64,000 nucleotides of DNA from CAYWVR01 sp964461715 (GTDB lineage Bacteria; Planctomycetota; Phycisphaerae; FEN-1346): the NCBI GenBank assembly GCA_964461715.1, contig CAYWVR010000010.1, positions 1-64,000 on the forward strand, given 5' to 3'. Positions 48,788 to 57,416 of this stretch are shown piece after piece. Every line of letters starts with the position of its first letter. Within the stretch, counting starts at the first letter, position 1. The translations under genes and the position numbers were made by a program. The notes below the pieces were generated by a model. The model did no database searches and was not told the DNA's origin. It saw only the letters and a list, made by a program, of their open reading frames with translations.

Positions 48788-51588
48788 CCGAACCCGCCGC
48801 CCGCCCGCAGCCGCTCCCGAAAACCTACGACCCGGCGGCCGTCGAGGACCGCCTCTACGAGGCGTGGGAGAAGGGCGGGTACTTCCACCCCGCCCCCGAC
48901 GACCCCGCCCGCACCTTCACCATCGTCATCCCCCCGCCGAACGTCACGGACCGGCTGCACCTGGGGCACGCCCTTAACAATACGCTCCAGGACATCCTCA
49001 TCCGTTGGCATCGGATGCGGGGCGAGACGACCCTCTGGGTGCCCGGCACCGACCACGCGGGCATCGCCACGCAGGCCGTGGTCGAGCGGCGGATGCTGGA
49101 GGAGGAGGGTCGGACCCGCCACGACGTCGGCCGCGAGGCCCTGGTGCAGCGAATCCGCGACTGGCGCCGGCGGAGCGGCGACCTGATCCTCGAGCAGCTC
49201 CGCAAGATCGGCTCCTCCTGCGACTGGGAGCGGACGCGCTTCACGCTCGACCCGACGCTGGCCCGGGCCGTGCGGACCGTCTTCTTCCGGATGTTCGTCG
49301 ACGGCCTCATCTACCGCGGCAAGCGCCTCGTCAACTGGGACACGCATCTCCAGACCGCCGTCGCCGACGACGAGGTTTACCACGAGACGGTCGCGGGGCA
49401 CCTGTGGCACATCCGGTATCCGGTGAAGGGCGAGCCCGACCGGTTCCTCTCCGTCGCGACGACGCGGCCCGAGACGATGCTCGGCGACACGGCCGTCGCG
49501 GTCCACCCGAAGGACGCGCGGTACGCGGACCTGGTGGGGAGGACGGTGATTCTGCCGCTCCTGGAGCGCGAGATTCCCGTGATTGCCGACGGGCTCCTCG
49601 TGGACCCCGAGTTCGGGAGCGGGTGCGTCAAGGTGACCCCGGCCCATGACCCGAACGACTACGAGACGGGCCTCCGGCACGACCTCGCGATGATCAACAT
49701 CCTGACGCCCGACGGGAAGATCAGCGCGGCGGGCGGTCCGTATGCGGGGCTGGACCGGTTCGAGGCCCGCACGAAGGTGGTCGCGGACCTCGAGACGCGG
49801 GGTCTGCTGGCGCGGGTCCAGGACTACGAGACGGAGGTCGGCCACTCGGACCGCTCCAAGACGCCCGTCGAGCCGTACCTCTCGGACCAGTGGTGGATGA
49901 GGATGAGCGCCTTGGCGGACGCGACGATGGCGGCGGTCGAGGACGGACGCGTGCGGTTCCACCCGGACCGCTACGCGCGGACCTATCTCGAATGGCTCGG
50001 GCAAAAGCGCGACTGGTGCATCTCCCGCCAGCTCTGGTGGGGGCACCAGATCCCCATCTGGCACGCCGCGACCGTGACGGAGGCGGAGCTCCGGGACGCC
50101 TTCGGCGGCCGCCCGGACATCGTGTGGCGGGCGGACGAGGAGCGCGGGGGCTTCAACCTCTGCTCCCTCAAGGAGGACCTCGCCCCGGACGCCCTCGGCG
50201 GCCACGCCCTCGAGCAGGACCCGGACGTCCTCGACACGTGGTTCTCCTCGGCCCTCTGGCCCTTCTCGACGCTCGGCTGGCCGGAGCCGACGGAGGACCT
50301 GAAGGCGTTCTACCCGACGGACGTCCTCGTCACGGCCCGCGAGATCATCACGCTCTGGGTCGCGCGGATGGTGATGATGGGGCTTTATAACCTGAAGGAG
50401 GCGCCATTCAGCGACGTCTACATCCATGCGATGATCCAGGACGGCGAAGGGCGGCCCATGAAGAAGAGTCTCGGCAACGGCGTCGACCCGCTCGACGTGG
50501 TCGCGACGCACGGGGCCGACGCCCTGCGCTTCACGCTCGCCTACATGACGACCGAGACGCAGGACGTGCGGATGCCCGTCGAGACCGACCCCGCCACCGG
50601 CCGCAACACGAGCCCGAAGTTCGACATGGGCCGGAACTTCTGCAACAAGCTCTGGAACGCGGGCCGGTTTGCCCTGATGAACCTCGAAGGGGCGGCGGAG
50701 GCGGCGTTCGAACGGGAGGGGCTTCGCCTCGAGGACCGGTGGGTCCTGGCCCGGTCGGAGGCGACGCTCCGGGCCCTGGAGGACCAGCTCGGAGATTTTC
50801 ATTTCCAGATGAGCCTTATGGGTCTCTATGACTTCTTCTGGCGGGATTTCTGCGACTGGTACCTGGAGGCCGCCAAACCGCGCCTCGCCGACCCGGCCGA
50901 GCGGCCGACGGCCCAGCGGGTCCTCGCGTTCGTGCTGGACCGGTCGCTGCGGATGCTGCACCCGTTCGTGCCGTTCGTGACCGAGGCGCTCTGGGAAGCG
51001 CTCGCCGCGACGGTCCCGGAGCGGGGCCTGGAGGGCCTGGCGGAGGCGCCGGCGAGCGGGCGGCTCATTGCGGCGGCATGGCCGGGGCGGTCGGACGCGC
51101 TCGCGGACGAGGGGGCCGAGGCCGAGTTCGAGGCGGTCCAGGACCTTGTGCGGGCGGTCCGCACCATTCGCAGCAACTTCCAGGTGCCGCCCGGAGAGAA
51201 GGTGAAGGCCCTGGTCCGGGCGAGCGTCGAAAGGGCGGAGACGCACGCGGCCGCGGCGGGTTTGGTTGCGGTCCTCGCGGGCATCGCGCACCTGGAGGCC
51301 GGGCCCGAGGTCGCGAAGCCGGCGCAGGCGGCGACGGAGGTCCTGGCAGGCGGCGACGAGGTCTACGTCCCCCTCGAGGGCCTCATTGATGTGGAGGCCG
51401 AGCGGGCGCGGCTCGGCGAGCGGATCGCGAAGGAGCGGGGGTTCCTGGCGGGGATCGAGAAAAAGCTCGCGAATGAGAACTTCGTCACCAAGGCCCCGGC
51501 GAAGGTCGTCGAGCGGGAGAAGAAGCGGGCCGAGGAAGTGCGCGAGGCGCTCGCGGCCCTGGAGAAGAATCTGGAGGAGTTGGGGTAG
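48784..51588 (+). CDS. valS: Valine--tRNA ligase
   Basis: 934 residues, class I aminoacyl-tRNA synthetase charging tRNA-Val. The HIGH motif is in PPPNVTDRLHLGHALNNTLQ, and the KMSKS equivalent is GRPMKKSLGNGVDPLDVVAT. The editing domain (about 200-400) contains VATTRPETMLGDTAVAVHPK and VKVTPAHDPNDYETGLRHD. DTWFSSALWPFSTLGWPEPT and the helical anticodon-binding domain follow. The last 70 residues form the C-terminal coiled coil (EAERARLGERIAKERGFLAG). ATG overlaps the cimA stop, so valS is in the same transcript and would share the attenuator. Confidence 0.97.
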   Translation: MTEPAARPQPLPKTYDPAAVEDRLYEAWEKGGYFHPAPDDPARTFTIVIPPPNVTDRLHLGHALNNTLQDILIRWHRMRGETTLWVPGTDHAGIATQAVVERRMLEEEGRTRHDVGREALVQRIRDWRRRSGDLILEQLRKIGSSCDWERTRFTLDPTLARAVRTVFFRMFVDGLIYRGKRLVNWDTHLQTAVADDEVYHETVAGHLWHIRYPVKGEPDRFLSVATTRPETMLGDTAVAVHPKDARYADLVGRTVILPLLEREIPVIADGLLVDPEFGSGCVKVTPAHDPNDYETGLRHDLAMINILTPDGKISAAGGPYAGLDRFEARTKVVADLETRGLLARVQDYETEVGHSDRSKTPVEPYLSDQWWMRMSALADATMAAVEDGRVRFHPDRYARTYLEWLGQKRDWCISRQLWWGHQIPIWHAATVTEAELRDAFGGRPDIVWRADEERGGFNLCSLKEDLAPDALGGHALEQDPDVLDTWFSSALWPFSTLGWPEPTEDLKAFYPTDVLVTAREIITLWVARMVMMGLYNLKEAPFSDVYIHAMIQDGEGRPMKKSLGNGVDPLDVVATHGADALRFTLAYMTTETQDVRMPVETDPATGRNTSPKFDMGRNFCNKLWNAGRFALMNLEGAAEAAFEREGLRLEDRWVLARSEATLRALEDQLGDFHFQMSLMGLYDFFWRDFCDWYLEAAKPRLADPAERPTAQRVLAFVLDRSLRMLHPFVPFVTEALWEALAATVPERGLEGLAEAPASGRLIAAAWPGRSDALADEGAEAEFEAVQDLVRAVRTIRSNFQVPPGEKVKALVRASVERAETHAAAAGLVAVLAGIAHLEAGPEVAKPAQAATEVLAGGDEVYVPLEGLIDVEAERARLGERIAKERGFLAGIEKKLANENFVTKAPAKVVEREKKRAEEVREALAALEKNLEELG

Positions 51589-51666
51589 CGGGACGCGCAC
51601 GCCGTGCCGGGGTTTCGTCCTTCGGGCTTCGGATTTCGTCGATGGCGCGGCAGGGGGTTTTGCGTC

Positions 51667-51694
51667 TTGCCCGCGGTGCTCGGCGCGGTAGAAT
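51667..51694 (+). promoter_or_regulatory. Possible promoter of the bifunctional nuclease gene
   Basis: TTGCCC (51667-51672) and TAGAAT (51689-51694), spacing 16 nt, 29 bp before the ATG, with GGGAG between. Confidence 0.5.
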
Positions 51695-51723
51695 GGCGGG
51701 GCGCATCTGGACGGGAGCCGTCG

Positions 51724-52140
51724 ATGGACATCCGCTGCGAACTCGTCCGCATCATGATCACCGAGACGGGCGAGCACCAGATCATCGTCCTGAAGGAGGC
51801 CGAGGGCGAGCGGGCGTTTCCCATCGTGATCGGGTTCTTCGAGGCCGCGGCCATCGACCGGCGCCTCAAAGGGCACGTCACCCCGCGTCCCCTGACGCAC
51901 GACCTCCTGTCCGGGGTCATCGGGGGGATGGGCGGGGAGCTCGCGCGGATCATCGTCAAGGACCTCAAGGAGCACACGTTCTACGCGGACCTCGTGATCC
52001 GGCAGAACGGCGAGGAGGTGCGCGTGGACGCGCGGCCCTCGGACGCGATCGCGCTGGCGGTGGCGAACGACACGCCCATCTTCGTGGCCTCGGACGTGCT
52101 GGAGGAGGTAGCCGGGCCTCCCCCGGGGCCGACGTCATGA
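51724..52140 (+). CDS. Bifunctional nuclease family protein (DUF151)
   Basis: 138 residues forming one bifunctional-nuclease domain. Recognisable are ETGEHQIIVLKEAEGERAFP IVIGFFEAAAIDRRLKG, RPLTHDLLSGVIGGMGGEL, FYADLVIRQNGEEVRVDARP and SDAIALAVANDTPIFVA. Members have DNase/RNase activity in plants and stress-linked roles. The bacterial function is poorly known. ATG at 51724, with the stop overlapping the next gene (ATGA). It is probably a two-gene operon with the TIGR03790 protein, with no obvious functional link. Confidence 0.9.
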   Translation: MDIRCELVRIMITETGEHQIIVLKEAEGERAFPIVIGFFEAAAIDRRLKGHVTPRPLTHDLLSGVIGGMGGELARIIVKDLKEHTFYADLVIRQNGEEVRVDARPSDAIALAVANDTPIFVASDVLEEVAGPPPGPTS

Positions 52141-53294
52141 CGCGGCCCGTCCGCACCGGATCTCGTCCCTGCCTGGTCGCGCTCGGCCTGCTCGCGTTGG
52201 GGGCGTTTCCCGCCGACGGCGCCGCCCACCCGGAGGCCGCGCGCACGCTCGTTCTCGCCAATGCCACGGTGCCCGCGGGTCTCGGCGTCGCGCGTCATTA
52301 CATGGCGGCCCGGGGCATTCCGGCGGAGAACCTGTGGGTGGTCGAGGCGCCGGCCGAGGAGGAGATCGACCGCGAGACGTTCGAGCGGACGATTCGCGGG
52401 CCGGTCCGGGCGTTCCTCGAGCGGTGGAGCGGACGGTTCGACGTCGAGCTGCCCGACGGGACGCTGCGCCTCGGCCTGGAGCCGCGGCGTCCGAAGTACC
52501 TCGTGCCCGTCTACGGCGTGCCCATAAAGGTCAAGGGATACGAGGACGTCAAGACCATGTACATGTCGCGGGCAGCGGCGGTGGATTCCGAGCTGGTCCT
52601 CGCCCCGACGGGACGCCACGAGCTGGTGGGCCCGCTCGCGAACCCGTACTTCGGGGCGGCCATCGCGTTCGGTCCGCCCTTTGACGCGGGGATGATTCTC
52701 GTCTCGCGGCTCGACGGTCCCTCGCCGGCGATCGCGCGGCGGCTCGTCGACGACGCCATCTGGGCGGAGGCGAACGGCCTCCAGGGCCGGGCCTACGTCG
52801 ATATGCGGGGCATCAAGGCGGGCGGCTACGCCGTCGGCGACGCGTGGCTCGGCCGCGCTGCCGCCATGCTCCGGCGGGGCGGGTTCGAGACGGAGGTCGA
52901 CACGCGGCCGGAGGTCTGGCCGCTCGCCCACCCGATGCCCGACGCCGCCGTGTACCTCGGGTGGTACCACAAGGAGGCGGTCGGGCCGATGGTGGGGCGG
53001 GACTTCCGCTTCAATCGCGGGGCCATCGCGTACCATCTCCAGAGTTTCACGGGGGCGGCGATCCGCGACCCGAAGCGCCACTGGGTCGGGCCGCTCCTGG
53101 TGCAGGGGGCCTGCGTGACGGCCGGGGCGGTCTACGAGCCGTTTCTGGCCGGGACGCCGAACGTGGACCTGTTGGTCTCGCGCCTGCTGCGCGGCCATTC
53201 CTGGGGCGAAGCCGCCTACATGGCCCAATCCCGGATTTCCTGGCAGATGTGCTTCATCGGCGACCCGCTCTACCGTCCGTTCGGGCGGCGGTGA
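52137..53294 (+). CDS. TIGR03790-family exported protein
   Basis: 385 residues with a signal peptide (CLVALGLLALGAFPADGAAH). It follows the layout of TIGR03790 proteins, which are of unknown function and found mostly in Planctomycetota, Acidobacteriota and Myxococcota: RTLVLANATVPAGLGVARHY MAARGIP, a KYLVPVYGVPIKVKG segment, SRLDGPSPAIARRLVDDAI, YLGWYHKEAVG, GAIAYHLQSFTGAAIRDPK, WVGPLLVQGACVTAGAVYEP and a C-terminal CFIGDPLYRPF. The domain resembles a caspase-like fold in some analyses, with Cys near GACVTAG as a candidate nucleophile. That is inference. Overlaps the preceding gene. Confidence 0.82.
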   Translation: MTRPVRTGSRPCLVALGLLALGAFPADGAAHPEAARTLVLANATVPAGLGVARHYMAARGIPAENLWVVEAPAEEEIDRETFERTIRGPVRAFLERWSGRFDVELPDGTLRLGLEPRRPKYLVPVYGVPIKVKGYEDVKTMYMSRAAAVDSELVLAPTGRHELVGPLANPYFGAAIAFGPPFDAGMILVSRLDGPSPAIARRLVDDAIWAEANGLQGRAYVDMRGIKAGGYAVGDAWLGRAAAMLRRGGFETEVDTRPEVWPLAHPMPDAAVYLGWYHKEAVGPMVGRDFRFNRGAIAYHLQSFTGAAIRDPKRHWVGPLLVQGACVTAGAVYEPFLAGTPNVDLLVSRLLRGHSWGEAAYMAQSRISWQMCFIGDPLYRPFGRR

Positions 53295-53360
53295 GGCTGC
53301 TTGACGCCGCGGACTCCGGCCAGGCATAGTGGGGGTGGAGATGCTGCGACGAAACGGACC

Positions 53361-53420
53361 GTGACGCTGGAGCGCGACGAGTCGGGCATGCTTGTGGCGG
53401 AGTGTCCGGCGATTCCCTGA
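53361..53420 (+). pseudogene. hicB-type antitoxin remnant
   Basis: Twenty codons give TVTLERDESGMLVAECPAIP and then TGA. This matches the start of HicB antitoxins (FTVVLERDEDGGYVAECPALPGC). The usual continuation GC..QG and the C-terminal DNA-binding part are missing, and no hicA is nearby. It is a decayed fragment in the 190-bp gap between the TIGR03790 gene and ruvB. Confidence 0.55.
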
Positions 53421-53484
53421 TCCGCGCCGCATGGCGGACGGTCGACGAGTTCGTCGATCTGGTGTAGAAATCGAGTTCCGGCCC

Positions 53485-54555
53485 CTATGCCGGCTCGCCC
53501 TCGAAAAGGTCCGGTTGCTCGGGGGGGCGGCCTTTCCCGGGGGGCTTCGAGTCACAGGGGGGTTCGAGGCCGAGGTGGGCGAAGGCGGCGCCTGTGGCGA
53601 CGCGGCCCTGTCGGGTGCGGCCGACGAAGCCGATCTTCAAGAGGAAGGGCTCGACCATGTCCACGAGGGTGTCGACCTCCTCGTTCAAGGTGGCGGCGAT
53701 GGCCTCGATGCCGGCCGGGCCGCCCTTGTAGATTTCGATGAGGGTCCGCAGGAACTTGCGGTCCAGCTCGTCGAGGCCCCGCGCGTCGACGGCCTCCATT
53801 TCGAGGCCCCGTCGGGCGAGCTCGGGCGTCAGGCGCCCGTCGCCCTTGACCTGGGCGAAATCGCGCACGCGGCGCATGAGGCGGATGGCGATGCGCGGCG
53901 TGCCGCGGCTTCGGCGGGCGACCTCTCGCAGGGCCGCCTCCTCGGCTTCGACCTCCAGCAGTTCGGCCGAGCGGCGGGCGATCTTCAGGAGGTCCTCCTC
54001 CGGGTAGAACTCGAAGTGGTGGAAGATGCCGAAACGTTCCCGCAAGGGGGCCGAGAGGAACCCGGCCCGCGTCGTCGCGCCGATCAGCGTGAAGGGGGGG
54101 AGCGGGACGTTGATCGTCCGGGCGAACGAGCCGCGGTCGACCGTGATGTCGATCCGGAACTCCTCCATGGCCGGGTAGATGAACTCCTCGACCACGGGCC
54201 CGAGGCGATGAATCTCGTCGATGAAGAGGACGTCGCCCTCGGTGAGGTTCGTCAGGATGCCCACGAGGTCCGCCGGCCGCGTCAGGGCCGGGCCGCTGGT
54301 GGTCTTGATCCCCGCGCCCCTCTCGGCGGCGACGACGTGGGCGAGGGTCGTCTTGCCGAGGCCGGGCGGGCCATAGAAGAGGACGTGTTCGAGCGGCTCG
54401 TCGCGACCGCGTGCGGCCTCGATGGCGATGGAGAGCTTCTGGCGGAGGGTCTCCTGGCCGATGACCTCCGAGAGGTCCTTCGGTCGGAGGCTCCAGGAGA
54501 AGCCTTCCTCCTCGGGGCCCTGGCTGTCGGGACTGACGATGCGTTCGCGCGGCAT
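53485..54555 (-). CDS. ruvB: Holliday junction branch migration ATPase RuvB
   Basis: 356 residues. The hexameric AAA+ motor drives branch migration with RuvA. Walker A is VLFYGPPGLGKTTLAHVVA, Walker B is DVLFIDEIHRLGPVVEEF, sensor 1 IGATTRAGFLSAPLRERFG, and the arginine/sensor 2 region is RSRGTPRIAIRLMRRVRDFA. The C-terminal winged helix has LIEIYKGGPAGIEAIAATL and a final GFVGRTRQGRVAT. It lies 3 bp after ruvA, in the order ruvC-ruvA-ruvB. Confidence 0.97.
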   Translation of the reverse strand: MPRERIVSPDSQGPEEEGFSWSLRPKDLSEVIGQETLRQKLSIAIEAARGRDEPLEHVLFYGPPGLGKTTLAHVVAAERGAGIKTTSGPALTRPADLVGILTNLTEGDVLFIDEIHRLGPVVEEFIYPAMEEFRIDITVDRGSFARTINVPLPPFTLIGATTRAGFLSAPLRERFGIFHHFEFYPEEDLLKIARRSAELLEVEAEEAALREVARRSRGTPRIAIRLMRRVRDFAQVKGDGRLTPELARRGLEMEAVDARGLDELDRKFLRTLIEIYKGGPAGIEAIAATLNEEVDTLVDMVEPFLLKIGFVGRTRQGRVATGAAFAHLGLEPPCDSKPPGKGRPPEQPDLFEGEPA

Positions 54556-54558
54556 AGG

Positions 54559-55185
54559 CTATCCCTCGGCGGGCGTGGCGCCCTGGTGGAACGCCTCGCG
54601 GATGATCCGGTCGACGGGGGCCTCGACGCCGAGGCGTTCGACGGCCGCCTCCACGCGGGCCGACGCCTCGGGGCGCGCCAGGCCCAGTTGCACCAGCACG
54701 TCGACGGCCTCGGCCTCGGCGGCGGTGGCCTCGCGTCCGGTCTCGGCGGCGGCGCCGAGGGCGAACTCCTCCAGCTTCCCGTACAGCTCGGCGATGATCT
54801 TCTCCGCGGTGCGACGACCCACGCCGGGGAGCTGGGCCAGCCGGCTCGCGTCGCGGGCCTCGATGGACCGGGCCATCTGTCCGACCGGTAGCACGAGGCT
54901 CTTCAGCCCCTTCGCGATGCCGATGCCCTGGACGCTCACGTAGCGCATGAAGAATCGCCGATCGGTCTCGGCGAGAAAGCCCACGAGGCGCGGGACCATC
55001 TGCCCGTAGGCGGGGTTTCCATCGAAATATTCGAGTGTATGGAGGGCGATCTTCTGCCCGAGGCGCGGGCGCAGCTCGTCGGCCGTGACGGGCGCGAGCA
55101 TGACCTCGTAGGCCACCGCCCCGGCCGCGACGACGGCCCGGTCGTCCGCGAGGTGCTCCAGCGTCCCGGTGATGCGTGCGATCAT
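54559..55185 (-). CDS. ruvA: Holliday junction DNA helicase subunit RuvA
   Basis: 208 residues. RuvA tetramers bind four-way junctions and load RuvB. The OB-fold domain starts MIARITGTLEHLADDRAVV, followed by FFMRYVSVQGIGIAKGLKSL (first HhH), RLAQLPGVGRRTAEKIIAEL YGKL (second HhH), and a C-terminal RuvB-binding helical domain (VDVLVQLGLARPEASARVEA). Start ATG overlaps the ruvC stop (ATGA). Confidence 0.96.
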   Translation of the reverse strand: MIARITGTLEHLADDRAVVAAGAVAYEVMLAPVTADELRPRLGQKIALHTLEYFDGNPAYGQMVPRLVGFLAETDRRFFMRYVSVQGIGIAKGLKSLVLPVGQMARSIEARDASRLAQLPGVGRRTAEKIIAELYGKLEEFALGAAAETGREATAAEAEAVDVLVQLGLARPEASARVEAAVERLGVEAPVDRIIREAFHQGATPAEG

Positions 55186-55679
55186 GAGCGGACCTTCCGG
55201 CGGGCGGCCGTGTGGACGTGACAGAGGGCCGCGGCGAGGGCGTCGGCGACGTCGGCCGGCTCGGGCGATTCCGAGAGCTCCAGCGCGATCGCGACGGCCC
55301 GCTGCACCTGGACCTTCGAGGCATGCCCGGCGCCGACGAGCGATTTCTTGATGCGCGTCGCCCCGTAGCTCGCCACCGGCACGCCGGCCTTCGCCAGGGC
55401 GAGGAACAGAACCCCCCGGGCGTGGCCCATGAGGATGGCCGTCCGCGGGTGTTTGTAGTGGGAGTAGAGCTGCTCGACGGCGGCGGCATCGGGGCGGAAC
55501 TCCGCCAGGACCTCCGCGAGGCCGTCGTGCAGCTCGCGGAGACGCGCCTCGAGCGGCCCGTCGGCGTCGGTCTTCACGAGCCCCGCCTCCACGAGGCGCG
55601 GCGGTCCCCTCTCGGCCCGCGTCTCGATGACGCCGTAACCGGTCTGGCGAAGCCCGGGATCGATGCCGAGGATTTTCAT
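55182..55679 (-). CDS. ruvC: Crossover junction endodeoxyribonuclease RuvC
   Basis: 165 residues. RuvC resolves Holliday junctions by symmetric nicking. The catalytic carboxylates are visible: Asp7 in MKILGIDPGLRQTGYGV, Glu in DAAAVEQLYSHYKHP, and the C-terminal Asp pair in ESPEPADVADALAAALCHV. Its ATG overlaps the stop of a small nucleotidyltransferase ORF and has no independent ribosome binding site, because a short direct repeat abuts it. Translation may rely on coupling to the upstream ORF. Confidence 0.96.
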   Translation of the reverse strand: MKILGIDPGLRQTGYGVIETRAERGPPRLVEAGLVKTDADGPLEARLRELHDGLAEVLAEFRPDAAAVEQLYSHYKHPRTAILMGHARGVLFLALAKAGVPVASYGATRIKKSLVGAGHASKVQVQRAVAIALELSESPEPADVADALAAALCHVHTAARRKVRS

Positions 55680-55894
55680 GAATGCGGATTTCGGATTTCG
55701 GAATGCGGATTGGCCATCAAGGTGTGTCCGCGCCTCCGGTCGGGCGGAAGGCCTTCCACCGCAAGATCGACATCCCGGGCCTTACCCGGTTCGCCGTGCG
55801 CGGCTGAACCAAAGAGATACACCCCTTTTGCGTCGATTGGCTTCAACGCCTCGGCGGCCTTGGCGATGCGGTCCCTCAACTCCTCGGGGGTCAT
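55676..55894 (-). CDS. Truncated minimal nucleotidyltransferase (MNT-like)
   Basis: 72 residues. The first 50 match the MNT/nucleotidyltransferase motif: GVYLFGSAAHGEPGKARDVD LAVEGLPP, with GS and DxD metal ligands. The expected rest of the domain (another about 40 residues with a third Asp) is replaced by DRRRGHTLMANPHSEIRNPHS, encoded by a short direct repeat (ATCCGCATTC and CCGAAATCCGAAATCCG, 55677-55712). So the catalytic domain is incomplete. It sits between cysS and ruvC and its stop overlaps ruvC. No HEPN partner is present. It may survive only as a translational lead-in for ruvC. Confidence 0.65.
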   Translation of the reverse strand: MTPEELRDRIAKAAEALKPIDAKGVYLFGSAAHGEPGKARDVDLAVEGLPPDRRRGHTLMANPHSEIRNPHS

Positions 55895-55906
55895 GGCACG
55901 TGTCTC

Positions 55907-57364
55907 CTACGCCCGCCGCCAGGTCGTGCCCCGGGGTGTCTCTTCGAGGACGATGCCGACATCCCGGAGGCGGTCGCGGAGGGCGTCGGCCCGGGCGAAG
56001 TCCCGGGCCTTGCGGGCCTCGGCGCGCTCGGCGATCAGTATCTCGACGACGCCGCCGAGGACCTCGGCGCCGGCCGCATCCGCCGCCTCGAACTCCAGCC
56101 CCAGCACCGTGCCGCCCAGCTCCGCGAACGTTGCGTCGAAGGCCTCGAGCGTCCCGCGGGTCGCGCCTCCGACGCTCGCGCGGTTCGCCTCGCGCGCCAG
56201 GTCGAAGAGCGCCGCCAGCGCACCGGGGGTGTTGAAGTCGTCGTCCATCGCCTCGGCGAAGCGGCGGCGGACCTCGGCTTCGGCCTTTGCGGCTTCGTCC
56301 GCGGCGGCGCCCTCGCCGGCCCGGGGCAGGGCCTGACGGACCGCGCCCACCGCGCCCGCGAGCCGCTCGTATCCCGCGCGGGCCGCCCCAAGCGCCTCCT
56401 CCGAAAAGTCGGTCGGGCTTCGGTAGTGGCTCTGGAGCAGAAAGAGCCGCACGACCATGGGCGGCCACTTTTGGAATGCGTCGCGCAGGGTGATGAAGTT
56501 CCCGAGGCTCTTGCCCATCTTTTGCCCGTCCACGGTCACCATGTTGTTGTGGAGCCAGTAGCGGACGAAGGGTTTGCCGGTGGCGGCCTCGGCCTGGGCG
56601 ATCTCGTCCTCGTGGTGGGGGAAGGCGTTCTCGAGGCCCCCGCCGTGGATGTCGAGCGTGTCCCCTAGATACTTCTGGCTCATCGCGGTGCACTCGAGGT
56701 GCCACCCGGGGTAGCCCATGCCCCACGGGCTGGGCCACTGCATGACGTGGCCGGGCTCGGCGCGTTTCCAGAGGGCGAAGTCGGCGGGCCGGCGCTTGTC
56801 GGAGCTCGTCTCGACGCGGGTGCCGGAGACGGCGTCGCCCGTGCTGCGGCCGGAGAGCTTGCCGTAGCCGGGCCAACTCGAGACGTCGAAGTAGACGTTG
56901 CCCTCGGCCTCGTAGGCGTGCCCGGCTCTGAGGAGGCGCTGGACGTGCTCGATCTGCTCGATGACGTGGCCGGAGGCGGTCGGGGCGATGTCGGGCCGGA
57001 GGACGTTCAAGGCGTCCATGTCCTCGAAGTAGCGGCGTGTGTACTCCTGGGCGATCTGCATCGGGTGGACGCGCTCGGCCCGGGCCTTCTTCTCGACCTT
57101 GTCCTCGCCCTGGTCGGCATCGTCCGTCAGGTGGCCCACGTCCGTGATGTTCTGGACGTAGCGGACCTGGTACCCCAGGTGCCGCAGGTACCGGACGATG
57201 ACGTCGAAGGCGACGTAGCTCTTGGCGTGGCCGAGGTGGGCGTCGCCGTAGACGGTCGGCCCGCAGACGTACATGCCGACGGCCGGGGACCGGAGCGGCT
57301 CGAAGCGCTCGAGGGTCCGCGAGAGGGTGTTGTGGACGTGCAGGTTGTGGTCGCGAAGCGTCAT
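55907..57364 (-). CDS. cysS: Cysteine--tRNA ligase
   Basis: 485 residues from the ATG at 57364, chosen for the GGAG just upstream rather than the ATG six codons earlier. Class I synthetase. It has the zinc-ligand Cys in VGMYVCGPTVYGDAHLGHAK with the HIGH-type motif (HLGH), WHLECTAMSQKYLG and HGGGLENAFPHHEDEIAQAE for zinc, and QKMGKSLGNFITLRD as KMSKS. The helical C-terminus is present (ADALRDRLRDVGIVLEETP). It is full length, and 52 bp separate it from ispF. Confidence 0.97.
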   Translation of the reverse strand: MTLRDHNLHVHNTLSRTLERFEPLRSPAVGMYVCGPTVYGDAHLGHAKSYVAFDVIVRYLRHLGYQVRYVQNITDVGHLTDDADQGEDKVEKKARAERVHPMQIAQEYTRRYFEDMDALNVLRPDIAPTASGHVIEQIEHVQRLLRAGHAYEAEGNVYFDVSSWPGYGKLSGRSTGDAVSGTRVETSSDKRRPADFALWKRAEPGHVMQWPSPWGMGYPGWHLECTAMSQKYLGDTLDIHGGGLENAFPHHEDEIAQAEAATGKPFVRYWLHNNMVTVDGQKMGKSLGNFITLRDAFQKWPPMVVRLFLLQSHYRSPTDFSEEALGAARAGYERLAGAVGAVRQALPRAGEGAAADEAAKAEAEVRRRFAEAMDDDFNTPGALAALFDLAREANRASVGGATRGTLEAFDATFAELGGTVLGLEFEAADAAGAEVLGGVVEILIAERAEARKARDFARADALRDRLRDVGIVLEETPRGTTWRRA

Positions 57365-57416
57365 GTTCGACTCCAAAGACAAGCGCCGGCCCGGGCCGGC
57401 GGCTGACGTTGCCCGG

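Noticed and set aside
48598..51975. 1125-codon minus frame opposite valS
   Set aside because: Antisense of valS. Long opposite frames are expected at about 70 percent GC.
53418..53420. TGA of the hicB remnant as a Sec codon
   Set aside because: HicB continues with GC at this point, the downstream frame does not, and there is no SECIS-like stem.
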